The notes below the pieces were generated by a model, which ran no database searches, was not told where the DNA came from, and saw nothing but the letters and a program-made list of their open reading frames with translations. The position numbers and the translations under genes were made by a program. Of a DNA stretch of 64,000 bases, positions 46,001-55,104 are shown piece by piece; position 1 is the first letter of the stretch, and each line of letters begins with the position of its first letter. The stretch is from Flavobacteriales bacterium 33_180_T64 (GTDB lineage: Bacteria > Bacteroidota > Bacteroidia > Flavobacteriales > Flavobacteriaceae), in contig MAAQ01000014.1 in NCBI GenBank assembly GCA_002162685.1, forward strand, positions 124,001-188,000, given 5' to 3'.

Positions 46001-49000
46001 ATGGTCGGAATCATTGAAGGGGTTATTGCAGCCTTTAGCCCATACGAATCTACAGATGTAGTCGTATCCGATGCCGATAAGAACCAAGTAGAAGGTAGTT
46101 ATTACTATAAAGTAAGTGGTACGTTCGGAATTATTGGAAAGTTATATGGAATAGTTGATTTTGGAATTATAAAAGCCAGTGTCACTATAAATATTTATGC
46201 CCTAGCTAAAGGTATTTTTGAAGCTTACCGTGAAATGATACTAGCTATTTCAGTAGGCGTAGAGGCTAAAGCTTCAGTTAAAATTAATTTAGGTTTATTT
46301 TCTATCAAGATTAGCTTTAAGTTTAGTATGACTGTTGAGCAAGAGTATACTTTAGGAAGTAATAACGAAATAAATGCACCTTGGTATTCAGATTCAGAAT
46401 CAACAACAGAAGTGTTGTTACAAGGACGATCCAACGGTAAAACTTCAAGCAGAAGACGATTACGCCGACCACGAAGAAACACGCTACATCGTAAAGTATT
46501 ACGAAGAGAATTACGTCGTCAAATGAAGGCCAATAAGGATCATCCGTCACTAACCTATCGTCAATTAGCCGTTAATACACCTTGGGAAAACATGGTGACA
46601 CGTATGCTGGAGAATGCAGATAAGACTTTTAATTGGACGCCATTTACAGTAGAAACCAAAGACCCAATAGATTTATGGCTTATGCCTGGTTTAACCGTTA
46701 GTGGTCCAGAAACAGGCGATCTTAGCGCTCAAAACGCCAATTATGTGGCTACGTTATATACAGATTCACCTTCAGAAGATGCCAATGCTCCAAAATCGTC
46801 GTTCTCTTACCTTTCAGAAAACGTATTTAGATGGGTTATTAATTCTTGGATTAATGAAGATCCTGGAGCAGTAAGTAGAACCGAGTTAGACAAGGAAGCC
46901 GTTAGCTTAGACGATCTTCAAGATGCTTATGATGCTTTAACGGAAACCACAGATATTGATCCTATTAGCTATGCAGATATTAAGGTGTTTTTAAAGCAGT
47001 TATTCAAGATAAATGTAGCGACTGGTGCAGACGAACAATTGCAAGGCGCACTTTTTGCTATGATTCCAGAGTTTACACTTAAAGTGCCTGCCTATAATGG
47101 AGAAGATCTTATAGAGAGAGATTTTTATACTTATTCTGAGTGCAATCAGAAATATCAGGAAGCGCTGAGAGTGTATTTTAACCAACTAGAAGTTCAGGTA
47201 GAAGAGGAAACTGGAAACAATGACGTAGAAGTTAGTGTAAATGCTACAGAAGAAATTTCAGAATCCTTAGCCACTTTTATTTTTGAAGATTACTTCTTGT
47301 TAATAGCTAAACAGCTATTACAAGATGCTTTAGATGCCATGAATGCCTTTACTTATACACTTTCTGAAGATGATAGTTTAGAGAGCATCCTTTCTTGGAT
47401 AAATAGTATTGGTAGAGATAGTGTTACAAATACAGTAAACATTTCAGAATTAATAGAAACCACTCGAACGCATCCCTTAACCAGTTTAGAAGCTGTTACA
47501 CCCTTGCTTGTAACAGGAGTTCAATATGGTATTAAAGAATCACAAAGTTTAGTCGATATAGCTTATGAAAGCGCTATGGATCTTTCTTATATGAGCGAGG
47601 TAAATGCTGATAATCCAAATATTTTAAAAACAGATGCACAGATAGAATTAAACGATGCCATTTATATCGTTCCAAAAAATGGAACTTTAACTATGGCAGC
47701 AGAGTTCTTTGAAATGACCATTTCTGAGTTAGTTACAGTAAATGAAATGCAAGTAGGAAGAGATACAGCCTTACTAATCGAAGGCGGATTAATGTTACTT
47801 GCTGCCTGTGACTATCAAGTATTAGCTGATGATACATTGGAGAAAATAGCATACAAATATACCGTTGACTGCGTTGGTTTAGTAGAACAAAACCAGGCTG
47901 TGTCAGGATTATTAGTACCAGGAGCAGTGATTAATTTTGAAGGTGTAGCATATACTGTAGAAAGTACAGATACTTTTTATAGTATAGCTGAGAATTTGAA
48001 AACGACTGTAGCAGCCTTAGGAGCAGATACTACATTGCAAAACCAAACAGGGTTATTAGTGCCATTAGCATTAGTAATGATTCAACCAATTAATTATACC
48101 GTACAGCCAGAAGAAACGTTACAATCCATTGCCGATTTCTATAGTATTACAGCAGATGCATTAGGTAATAATTATCACAATATAGCTATCACTTCTATTT
48201 TCGATAGGAGTGAAACTAACGAGACTTTAGATTTACCACCTTTGGAATACATGGAATTGGAAAATGTTATAAATGAACTCGTTACGGGTGGGGCAATAAC
48301 AAATTTGGCAGGAATGTCTAGTCGTTACGCACTACATGGTTTACAGTTGCCAATAACAGAAGATATTACATTTCCTAGTGGAGCGCCATGTACCGAAGGA
48401 ACTACTTGTGGTGTCTATAAAATGACAGGGCAGCAATGGAAATTACCCCAAGACTTTATAGAGGGTACACCTTATAGCTTTGATATTATTAAGCCAGACG
48501 ATTTTACTTGGATTACTTTTGATAGTTCAACGGAAACGACTCTAAAAGTTACAGTAGATGAAGACGCCGGAGTGCCATTAATAGATGATGTTAGAAATTA
48601 TGCACAGCAATATGGAGTGCAACCCGATGTGCTTTCCTTAGAAATTATGCCTTTTGCGGAAGAAAATGCAGGTAACTATACCTTTAAAAGTTATATGGAA
48701 TGGCAATCGGCAAGTCCTGTAAGTTTACCTTATGGGAGTCTTGATGGGCAGGCTACAGCAGTTCCGATAATTTGGAATTTCCCTTCCAATTTAGAAAGCC
48801 TGTTAAGCTTAAAGAAAGTATTAGCGCCAAAGTTTAGTGTGCAGATTGGGCGATCAGAGGCAGGTAGCGCTACTATGGAACAGCGTTCATCAAGCTACTA
48901 TGGTTGGGGAACAATGGTTTCAGTTCAAATTAAAAAATTAGCACGACAAGCTTCAGATGATGGTGCATTCCTCAATTATGAATTATTAGGAACAAATGAA

Positions 49001-52000
49001 GAAGGTATTGCTTTATTAGAACAATTACTTCTTGTGTTGCGTCCTGGAGATAGTCTAATTGATCAGATGCAAATACTTTATGCACCTAACGTTACTGGAG
49101 ATACACCAAGTGGTGTGCAAAGTGATGGATTAGAAAATCTAATTAGTTTTATAACCCAATCTAATTTGTCTACAGATACAAACCCACCTACAGGAGATAG
49201 TTTCGCTAAAATGGCTGCGACTGAAGATCAAGAATTATCAAGAGGTATTTTAAACGATCCGTATGACTTTATCCGTTTATTGTGGCAAGCAAGTATAACT
49301 CGTAATGGTGGATACTCATTATATTACGAATTAGTAGAAAGTCAATCTGGATTCTCTAATGAAATATTTAATGAAGACGATGTTGCTACGCTATACCTGT
49401 TGATTGGTTATGACATCCCTGAAGAAGAGAGTCAAAAGAACCTTCTAGGATCTTATATCAATTGCGCCTTAACTGGCGATACCATAGATACAAGTAAAGA
49501 AGCTGTATTTGCAGAGTCAGAACAACAATTAGCGACCCATCCAGTTGAAGCTACAGATACTTTATTAACCATTGCCGAAAAGTATTATAGTAATGCTATA
49601 GAGGTCGCCGAGTATAACAGTACAACAGCTCTTAATTTGGATCAAGGGGTTAGTCTAACCATTAGTAATATTGCTTATGAGTTACGACCAGATCAAAATG
49701 CGCCAGGACAAGAACTTCAGGCAATATTAAATTATTTTGAAACAGACGAAGAGACCTTACAGTCTTACAATCTAGGAGTAGATTTAAACCAATTATATAT
49801 TTGGCAAGTTCTAAATATCCCTCCAGTTACTTATGAATTAATTACTGAAGGAACTGCAGGGACACAATTAAAAGAGATTGCCAAACATTTCTTTATCCCA
49901 TTAGATTTATTAGCCTTTGAAAATAGTGGAGTCACAGGATTATTCGCTGAAAAGACGGTGTTAACGATTAACAATCAAATTCTTATTAAAACAGCGACGA
50001 TACCTCAAGGTAACCTTGGTTTTGAAATGTTAGTAAACGATCCAGGAGATCAAGAAGACGTCTTTGATTCGGAGTCTAAAACATTAAATTTAAGAACACT
50101 AGAAGCGTCTAATAACGCTGATATTTACCTACGAAATTTATATACACTACTTAGTTATCAGGTGGTAGGTAATGTGAATTTTAAAGAAAGTATTATGGGA
50201 TTACCAGTTGGCCCAGCAGAAGGAACCGAAGAAGTAGAACCTAGTGATATGCTTAATTATACAAAAGTAGTACCTATCAATACCTATGCAAAGTATAATA
50301 GTATTGTAGATCAAACAGGATTGCCTTTGGCAGCAGAAAACCCATATGCAGGAATAGGAGGTCTGAGTCAATTACATTTGGACTGGCGTGATCTCTATGG
50401 TAATGTTACCCAAACTCCACTAAGCAACCCGAACCTCAATCCGTCTATGCCATTAAACAATCCTGCTGCACCTATAGGATATACCGATATGCTATTAGGA
50501 CTTTCGCAATGGCCTAGTGTTATGACTGATTTTTTATTCGAAAAACCAGATGGTGCAGAACAGCCACAATTAGATATTAATTTCTATTTTGATTGTAGTC
50601 GTTATGAAGATGAAGATTCAGGAAGTACAGATCGATTGGTAGATACCGAATTATCTAAAGGACAGCAAAATGCTAAAGATGACTTAAAAACTTACAAGTT
50701 ATTATACTATCAATTGAATCAAAAAGATCCTTCAGGTAATTACTTATTAAAAACATACCTATCTAATACTTTAAACCAAAATGCGACACAAGTATTAATA
50801 ACAACACAGTTCGAACAGATTTTAGAGTTTGTAAATACCATTTATCAGTATCTAACACTAGCAAGTAAAGCAGCAACACCTTGTACAGTTACAAATTTTA
50901 GCTTAGAACAAACTATAGATATAGCAGATATAGCATTAGGAGATTTAATAAAACTAGAGGTCAGTTTAATATTTGAACGTCCAATTAACTTTGTCGATGC
51001 GGCTTTTAAAGAGCAAGCTGAAGTGATTCAATCTACAACAGAAATCACACCAAAAACTGAAATAAAAGAAGGAGGAGAAGAAGAGGATAAGGAAACTTTA
51101 GATATGAATCTCTTTGCTGTAGCATTTGAGCAAGCCTTTTTGGTTCTAGATGAATATATATTAAAAGTAGCAACCACTACCAAGCTGACTACTAGCAATG
51201 ATATCTCCGAAAATAAGGAAATATGGATCGTTAGAATGGGGCTTAATGCCGAAGAAAGTATTGCCTATAGCATTGAAGGAAACCCTTATTTTTACGCACC
51301 ACGGCCATTGGCTCGTGCCTTAAAAACACAAACAGTTAATCTGTACCCTTATAAGCCTGTAGAAGGGATTAATTGGAATAGCCCACAAATAAAAACATTT
51401 AGTGGTGTTGATATGGATAGTTGGGGGCAGATTGCGCTTCAGGCTATAGACGACTTTCTATCACCAGAATACGCAGCACCAACATTTATTGTAGATGAGT
51501 TGAGTAATGGCGATTATCTGTCTGAAATTTTGGATGCCAAAGACCGTTTAGCAGAAGCTATTTCTAATGATGTAACCCATATCTTAGAAACGCCTGTTCC
51601 TACATCCGAAAATTTAGCAGATGCAGTAGAGCGTTATAAGCAAAAACTATTAGTTGTTTTGAGTAATGCCTATCAAGTAACAGCATTGGTGCAATATGAT
51701 GTTGATACACTTGCTAATTATCTTGATGAAATGGACAAAGCGATAGCTCCACGATTATTTGGTAGCCCTAACGCAAGTATTGCTATCCAAGAAGAAAACG
51801 ATACCAATGCAGAGGAGCCATTAAACCAAGAATTTTCATTGTCTACTGCCAAAATTGAACTGCCAGATCAAACCTTTGGTAATACTTCTAAATTGAGCTT
51901 TTTCTTTACGACCCGAAACCCTAGAGCCAGAAAGTCAATATTGCTTGACCTTACTTGGAATGCCAGCCATCTAGAACATAATATTCATAATGTAGCTGAG

Positions 52001-53491
52001 ATTGATGGGTATGAAGCCTCTAATTGGTTAACTTTCTTATTGCCCGATTCGGGAGATGAGACTTACACCTCACCTTTAAAGAAAGATTTAGGCGCAGTTG
52101 AGATTCCAATTATCTTGAGATCGTACCCTGTACCACCTGCATTAAACTATCAAAATTATTTAGCAACCGATTCAGATACAGATAGTGAGATTACTGTAAA
52201 AGAAGCGAGTCTTTGGGATTACACCTATCAATATGCGACAGATCATGCGGCACAGGATAAAATCAATAATGAGATCCGATTCAATATAATGGGTAATAAT
52301 TACGATTCTAAAGCCCTAACAAATTCGTTAGATTTATTTGAAGAATTGGCACAGTTTACTAGTGTTTATCCAGCGATTCAGCAAGATTTTATAGAAGTTT
52401 TAAGCAAGCTTAATGGGCAAACAACAGTAAATGATGAAGAATATGCTATTGCATTAGGTGCTGTAAAATCCTTTACAGAGATATGTACACGAGTAGCCGA
52501 AGCTTGGCAGGCATGGAGGAGCATGAATCAAAATGCGGAAGCTTATAGAATGGCAACAGAGATGTCTTCAGATTATCTATTTACCATCTCAGAAGAGCCA
52601 GCCTCCTTAACGGATAATGAGTTGAGATTAACTATTGAGTTACCTGATGGATTGACAGCTCAAAGTTATAAGCGCATTAGTGCATCTCGACTACCAGCTT
52701 TACTCAATGAAGAAGATACTTTTCAGTTACCACTTGTAGAGATTGAAAGTGAAACATACAAAGCCATATTAATTGAAGGAACTACTACATATCGTTATGA
52801 GAGTCGTGAAAACCCTGGAGAATATCTAGATTTTGATACTTCTCAAAATATTCCGGATCGTCAATTAATAGTGAAAGAATTATCGATATTTAATTACCAA
52901 AATGCGTGGTCTTCTGTAGCGATTACTCGAAATGGTAATTTAATGAGTAACGATAGTATCATCACAAATCCAGATTTTATTTATCAGACGCCACAGGTGA
53001 AATTTGCCAATAAATTAATTCCATTGTTAGACAATAGTAGCGGAATTAACATTGCAAAAATACCAAGCGGAGATTCGCAAAAACGAGCACTATCTGAGCA
53101 TCTTATTCTTTTCTTACAAGATTTACTAGAAGATAGTTTACTCGATGTACAATCTATTAAAGTTGAAGTGACTTATTCTTATAAGATAGCAGACAAAATC
53201 GCACTGTCATCTATTGTATTACCTATATTATTATTACCAGTAACAAGTATTTCTCTTCCTGAAGCTTACGAGCCAGAAGGCGGAACATGTCCTACAGACT
53301 ATACTGATAATAGTGCATTTGTGTGCAAATTGGCTATAGCAATCGAACAGTGGTTTAATCAAAATAAACCTAGTACTGATCAAGCTGTATTCCATTTTGA
53401 CATGGCCTTATTTTCCGAATTAAATGATACACAATTGCCATTAATTCGTTTACGAAAAGTGTATTTGGAAGAAAACGATGTACTATGGTAG
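43052..53491 (+). CDS. giant 3479-aa protein with LysM-like repeats
   Basis: A 10.4-kb uninterrupted gene with no signal peptide. Residues 1 to about 900 are serial beta-rich modules (GLTLKIDVSKDPYDVEVTYT is typical). At about 930-1105 lies a strongly hydrophobic, glycine-rich amphipathic block (VIVFGLGVQIGIGYDLRLGI). A short Arg/Lys-rich segment at about 1125-1165 (SSRRRLRRPRRNTLHRK) follows. Two LysM-like blocks are seen at about 1540-1715 (e.g. YQVLADDTLEKIAYKY, YTVQPEETLQSIADFY) and 2160-2305 (e.g. VEATDTLLTIAEKYY). The C-terminal third is mixed and unassigned. It starts 50 bp after the MBL gene. LysM repeats usually bind peptidoglycan or chitin. How a leaderless protein this large reaches a glycan is unclear. 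Confidence 0.78.
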   Translation: MTLNEIAEQLKAAAVEGGGTLLLDNSIIQTDSWQLVLDLINPQVLELTLDPETDIYVEEDILYVKGEGSLYNSTGISEVQIKGEEEASRTSLLTSTISEIELADIPNPDMGLIDNPNLWLPNYSFNDVPLVVNSEDMTLNLSKESSEQSYDILPSLKINLSGLGFSVTKIYFSDTLYNYGFDISGAFSISSIAIPVRVELPTTSSATQEWNLVLGKKGDYLINLADTFNLLGGVNAFQEMPSDLTSVGGFGIIEMSVLFSNTENATNIANVLVQFGCNDWTVVKGFVIKEAAITISVNKPFQKEMTVTSVITGEFHLGTTTVYVFTLFMSLGTGTQDWVMTLTANIPLDDISALDALPGGLNVAELNLPEDVSTAELRVNEFTITYNPSSKTMGYMQLDVSLLAVWNFYYSSSGDPLLGIGNPYLYLKIENPIPTANDQENPNRLINLNAGGSIYIDTTTLLVTSSYSNAPTTWAFSIAQEPNSVLSLKSLVEKLLPEYNWDNLPSFVPEDIMLSGFEIKVYSDPATNTSNYAFKGETIVDWDVTIGTIPLSAKASFDVTYKSSGEVEGKLSMGATISQLDLTVGYEFNDTEKCLFVDWNVFKGSYCTTDDNGKYVKIAMNDISFGGILELLVLVVQPGLTSYSLPAPWNLLNEISLKGLTLKIDVSKDPYDVEVTYTLPKPVNLGFLKIDALNFKKPDPNAGETSYVNIELSGSYLGGKPIPEWKSPNEAPPEIPAQGNDYFDLRLLALGQHISINGYEDLKTIEEVISAMRDIPSTGGSSNPVDGQLAKGYPVFNNDSNWLIATNFGILKVGNDYTIDMSIVFNDPELYGLRIEMAGAKAKIFNGLKFEIMYKKISDSVGMYQIELTLPDAMRYLQFGVVSIILPVILVQIYTNGDFYLDIGFPHNEDFSRSFTATAIIMGIPFRGSAGFYFGKLSNETATQVPETTAGTFNPVIVFGLGVQIGIGYDLRLGILNAGFSLMMVGIIEGVIAAFSPYESTDVVVSDADKNQVEGSYYYKVSGTFGIIGKLYGIVDFGIIKASVTINIYALAKGIFEAYREMILAISVGVEAKASVKINLGLFSIKISFKFSMTVEQEYTLGSNNEINAPWYSDSESTTEVLLQGRSNGKTSSRRRLRRPRRNTLHRKVLRRELRRQMKANKDHPSLTYRQLAVNTPWENMVTRMLENADKTFNWTPFTVETKDPIDLWLMPGLTVSGPETGDLSAQNANYVATLYTDSPSEDANAPKSSFSYLSENVFRWVINSWINEDPGAVSRTELDKEAVSLDDLQDAYDALTETTDIDPISYADIKVFLKQLFKINVATGADEQLQGALFAMIPEFTLKVPAYNGEDLIERDFYTYSECNQKYQEALRVYFNQLEVQVEEETGNNDVEVSVNATEEISESLATFIFEDYFLLIAKQLLQDALDAMNAFTYTLSEDDSLESILSWINSIGRDSVTNTVNISELIETTRTHPLTSLEAVTPLLVTGVQYGIKESQSLVDIAYESAMDLSYMSEVNADNPNILKTDAQIELNDAIYIVPKNGTLTMAAEFFEMTISELVTVNEMQVGRDTALLIEGGLMLLAACDYQVLADDTLEKIAYKYTVDCVGLVEQNQAVSGLLVPGAVINFEGVAYTVESTDTFYSIAENLKTTVAALGADTTLQNQTGLLVPLALVMIQPINYTVQPEETLQSIADFYSITADALGNNYHNIAITSIFDRSETNETLDLPPLEYMELENVINELVTGGAITNLAGMSSRYALHGLQLPITEDITFPSGAPCTEGTTCGVYKMTGQQWKLPQDFIEGTPYSFDIIKPDDFTWITFDSSTETTLKVTVDEDAGVPLIDDVRNYAQQYGVQPDVLSLEIMPFAEENAGNYTFKSYMEWQSASPVSLPYGSLDGQATAVPIIWNFPSNLESLLSLKKVLAPKFSVQIGRSEAGSATMEQRSSSYYGWGTMVSVQIKKLARQASDDGAFLNYELLGTNEEGIALLEQLLLVLRPGDSLIDQMQILYAPNVTGDTPSGVQSDGLENLISFITQSNLSTDTNPPTGDSFAKMAATEDQELSRGILNDPYDFIRLLWQASITRNGGYSLYYELVESQSGFSNEIFNEDDVATLYLLIGYDIPEEESQKNLLGSYINCALTGDTIDTSKEAVFAESEQQLATHPVEATDTLLTIAEKYYSNAIEVAEYNSTTALNLDQGVSLTISNIAYELRPDQNAPGQELQAILNYFETDEETLQSYNLGVDLNQLYIWQVLNIPPVTYELITEGTAGTQLKEIAKHFFIPLDLLAFENSGVTGLFAEKTVLTINNQILIKTATIPQGNLGFEMLVNDPGDQEDVFDSESKTLNLRTLEASNNADIYLRNLYTLLSYQVVGNVNFKESIMGLPVGPAEGTEEVEPSDMLNYTKVVPINTYAKYNSIVDQTGLPLAAENPYAGIGGLSQLHLDWRDLYGNVTQTPLSNPNLNPSMPLNNPAAPIGYTDMLLGLSQWPSVMTDFLFEKPDGAEQPQLDINFYFDCSRYEDEDSGSTDRLVDTELSKGQQNAKDDLKTYKLLYYQLNQKDPSGNYLLKTYLSNTLNQNATQVLITTQFEQILEFVNTIYQYLTLASKAATPCTVTNFSLEQTIDIADIALGDLIKLEVSLIFERPINFVDAAFKEQAEVIQSTTEITPKTEIKEGGEEEDKETLDMNLFAVAFEQAFLVLDEYILKVATTTKLTTSNDISENKEIWIVRMGLNAEESIAYSIEGNPYFYAPRPLARALKTQTVNLYPYKPVEGINWNSPQIKTFSGVDMDSWGQIALQAIDDFLSPEYAAPTFIVDELSNGDYLSEILDAKDRLAEAISNDVTHILETPVPTSENLADAVERYKQKLLVVLSNAYQVTALVQYDVDTLANYLDEMDKAIAPRLFGSPNASIAIQEENDTNAEEPLNQEFSLSTAKIELPDQTFGNTSKLSFFFTTRNPRARKSILLDLTWNASHLEHNIHNVAEIDGYEASNWLTFLLPDSGDETYTSPLKKDLGAVEIPIILRSYPVPPALNYQNYLATDSDTDSEITVKEASLWDYTYQYATDHAAQDKINNEIRFNIMGNNYDSKALTNSLDLFEELAQFTSVYPAIQQDFIEVLSKLNGQTTVNDEEYAIALGAVKSFTEICTRVAEAWQAWRSMNQNAEAYRMATEMSSDYLFTISEEPASLTDNELRLTIELPDGLTAQSYKRISASRLPALLNEEDTFQLPLVEIESETYKAILIEGTTTYRYESRENPGEYLDFDTSQNIPDRQLIVKELSIFNYQNAWSSVAITRNGNLMSNDSIITNPDFIYQTPQVKFANKLIPLLDNSSGINIAKIPSGDSQKRALSEHLILFLQDLLEDSLLDVQSIKVEVTYSYKIADKIALSSIVLPILLLPVTSISLPEAYEPEGGTCPTDYTDNSAFVCKLAIAIEQWFNQNKPSTDQAVFHFDMALFSELNDTQLPLIRLRKVYLEENDVLW

Positions 53492-53532
53492 ATGATGTTA
53501 TTACTTGAATTTATAGTTGTAATATAGAAATT

Positions 53533-53624
53533 AGGATAAATATCTTTATCTTATAATGATGCTTTGTTTTTAGATGAGTTGCCAGAATTAATACCAAAGA
53601 ATGGACTACGAAGGTTGGTTAGGG
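53533..53624 (+). pseudogene. comM/yifB relic B (middle fused to 3' end)
   Basis: 53541-53590 aligns without gaps to 36601-36650 of the intact comM (44 of 50 bases by eye), covering the Walker B region LFLDELPE. Directly after it, 53591-53624 aligns to the last coding bases of comM from 37220, including the codons for MDYEGWLG (MDREGWLG in ComM). About 570 bp between the two parts are deleted. It follows the giant gene by about 40 bp. The remainder of the 53492-53855 gap (53625-53855) shows no gene or clear element. Confidence 0.87.
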
Positions 53625-53855
53625 CAAAATTCAATTATTAGTGATTTTATTTGAGATGATTATAAAAAAGTATTAAGATAGAATCAGAATAACATATAAA
53701 AATACATTTAGTCGAGATTCTTAATGCAAATAAGCAATAAGGCTAGGTTTAAGCGCATTAAACAGTAAGAAAAAACTTTGATTTTAATAAAAATAATGGG
53801 TTTGTATTGAGATTTTCTATACATTACGATTCAATTAATTCAAAACAACTAAATT

Positions 53856-54368
53856 ATGAGAAAATCAGTATTACTTATTTTAGGAATTATTATAGGGGCT
53901 CTAGCCATGTATTTTTATTTTCATAATTATAAACCCACAGAAGGCATGACAGATACACCAACACCAAACGGTATTATTGGACCAGAAGCGATTAAAGAAC
54001 TAACTGAAGCGTATAATCCAAGATACGACACGATTAGTAAGATGTTTTTTAGAGATTTTAAAGGCGGAGATAATAGATCCTCTTGGTATTCATTAGACGA
54101 TTTAGAAAATTTTATTGCTCTAGCAAAAGAACAAGCAGACACTTTAGGCTATACAATGGATGGTGTTAGATTGTATTTAGGAAAGAACAAACCCCTTGAT
54201 AAACTACCAGGTTATACTACAATGTTATTTGTGCCAACGGGATATTTAAATACCTCTGAAGGAAATATGCTTAACTTAGCACGTCAAGAAAGTAATGATA
54301 TCCCTGGAGCAAATGGATTGGATAAAGGAAATAGCGGTATACCTCCAGCAGCAAATTACCCACAATAA
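53856..54368 (+). CDS. hypothetical membrane-anchored protein
   Basis: An unrecognised 170-residue protein with one N-terminal membrane helix (SVLLILGIIIGALAMYFYF) and a soluble remainder. The soluble part has SSWYSLDDLENFIALAKEQA and VRLYLGKN, then a Pro/Asn/Gly-rich tail. It is probably exposed in the periplasm or anchored by an uncleaved signal. It is followed after 10 bp by the membrane protein and histidine kinase genes, so the three may form one transcription unit; proteins of this type often precede such sensors in flavobacteria, as far as I recall. Function unknown. Confidence 0.65.
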   Translation: MRKSVLLILGIIIGALAMYFYFHNYKPTEGMTDTPTPNGIIGPEAIKELTEAYNPRYDTISKMFFRDFKGGDNRSSWYSLDDLENFIALAKEQADTLGYTMDGVRLYLGKNKPLDKLPGYTTMLFVPTGYLNTSEGNMLNLARQESNDIPGANGLDKGNSGIPPAANYPQ

Positions 54369-54378
54369 ATAATATAAA

Positions 54379-55104
54379 TTGAAAGAATTTCTTATTGCTA
54401 ATTCGGATGCTATAACAGCAATAGTAGAAGTTGCTGCTGCTATATCTGGAACGATATATATTAAAAAAACGAAAAATGAGAAGTTAAAAGTATTTATCTA
54501 TTACCTCTGGCTTATAGTAATTATTGAGACTATAGCTAAATATACGTATGTCATGCAGAACAACTATGATTCTCAATGGTTCATTGATATAAAAAATAGT
54601 TTGTTCTGCAGAAATACGTGGTTGTATAATATCTATACTTTTTTAAGTATTGGTTTCTTAGGTGTTTTTTACTCTGATTTGGTGAGTAAAAGGTCTTCAA
54701 AATTAGTCATTAGAGGTATTGTAATATTCTATAGTATATTCTCTTTGTTCTTTTTTACATTTACGGATTCTTTTTTTATAGAAAGCTTGCCATACGATGA
54801 TATTCTTGCATCAATAATTATATGTGTTTATATAATTTGTTATTTTATTGAGCTAATGAATAGTGAATATATTCTTCAATATTATAAACTCCCATCATTT
54901 TACATTAGTATAGCTTTAATATTTTGGAATCTATGTTCAACACCTTTATTTATATTTGATACTTATTTTAGGGCTGTAAATACTGAATTTGTGACTTTTA
55001 GATATATTTCGTTATTATTTATTAATATTTTTACATACTTATGTTTTACATTCGGGTTTTGGTATTCGCTCAAGAAGAGCAAGCATTTATTAACGAACAA
55101 ATAG
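54379..55104 (+). CDS. seven-helix-like membrane protein, sensor partner
   Basis: A 241-residue polytopic membrane protein with about 6-7 hydrophobic helices and short loops, with no enzyme motif seen. The only fitting start is TTG at 54379. Its 3' end overlaps the histidine kinase reading frame by up to 64 bp, so the two are translationally linked. It may be the membrane sensing module for the kinase, which itself has just one membrane helix. That assignment is an inference from order and topology. Confidence 0.65.
   Translation: MKEFLIANSDAITAIVEVAAAISGTIYIKKTKNEKLKVFIYYLWLIVIIETIAKYTYVMQNNYDSQWFIDIKNSLFCRNTWLYNIYTFLSIGFLGVFYSDLVSKRSSKLVIRGIVIFYSIFSLFFFTFTDSFFIESLPYDDILASIIICVYIICYFIELMNSEYILQYYKLPSFYISIALIFWNLCSTPLFIFDTYFRAVNTEFVTFRYISLLFINIFTYLCFTFGFWYSLKKSKHLLTNK

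Noticed and set aside
46225-46550. Two overlapping minus-strand reading frames inside the giant gene
   Set aside because: They lie opposite the Arg/Lys-rich coding segment, have no start context and no recognisable product, and the plus-strand frame is uninterrupted.
37412-53491. Prophage or contractile injection system
   Set aside because: LysM repeats and a giant protein suggested it, but there is no sheath, tube, baseplate, portal, terminase or AAA ATPase of the eCIS type; comM is a YifB protein.
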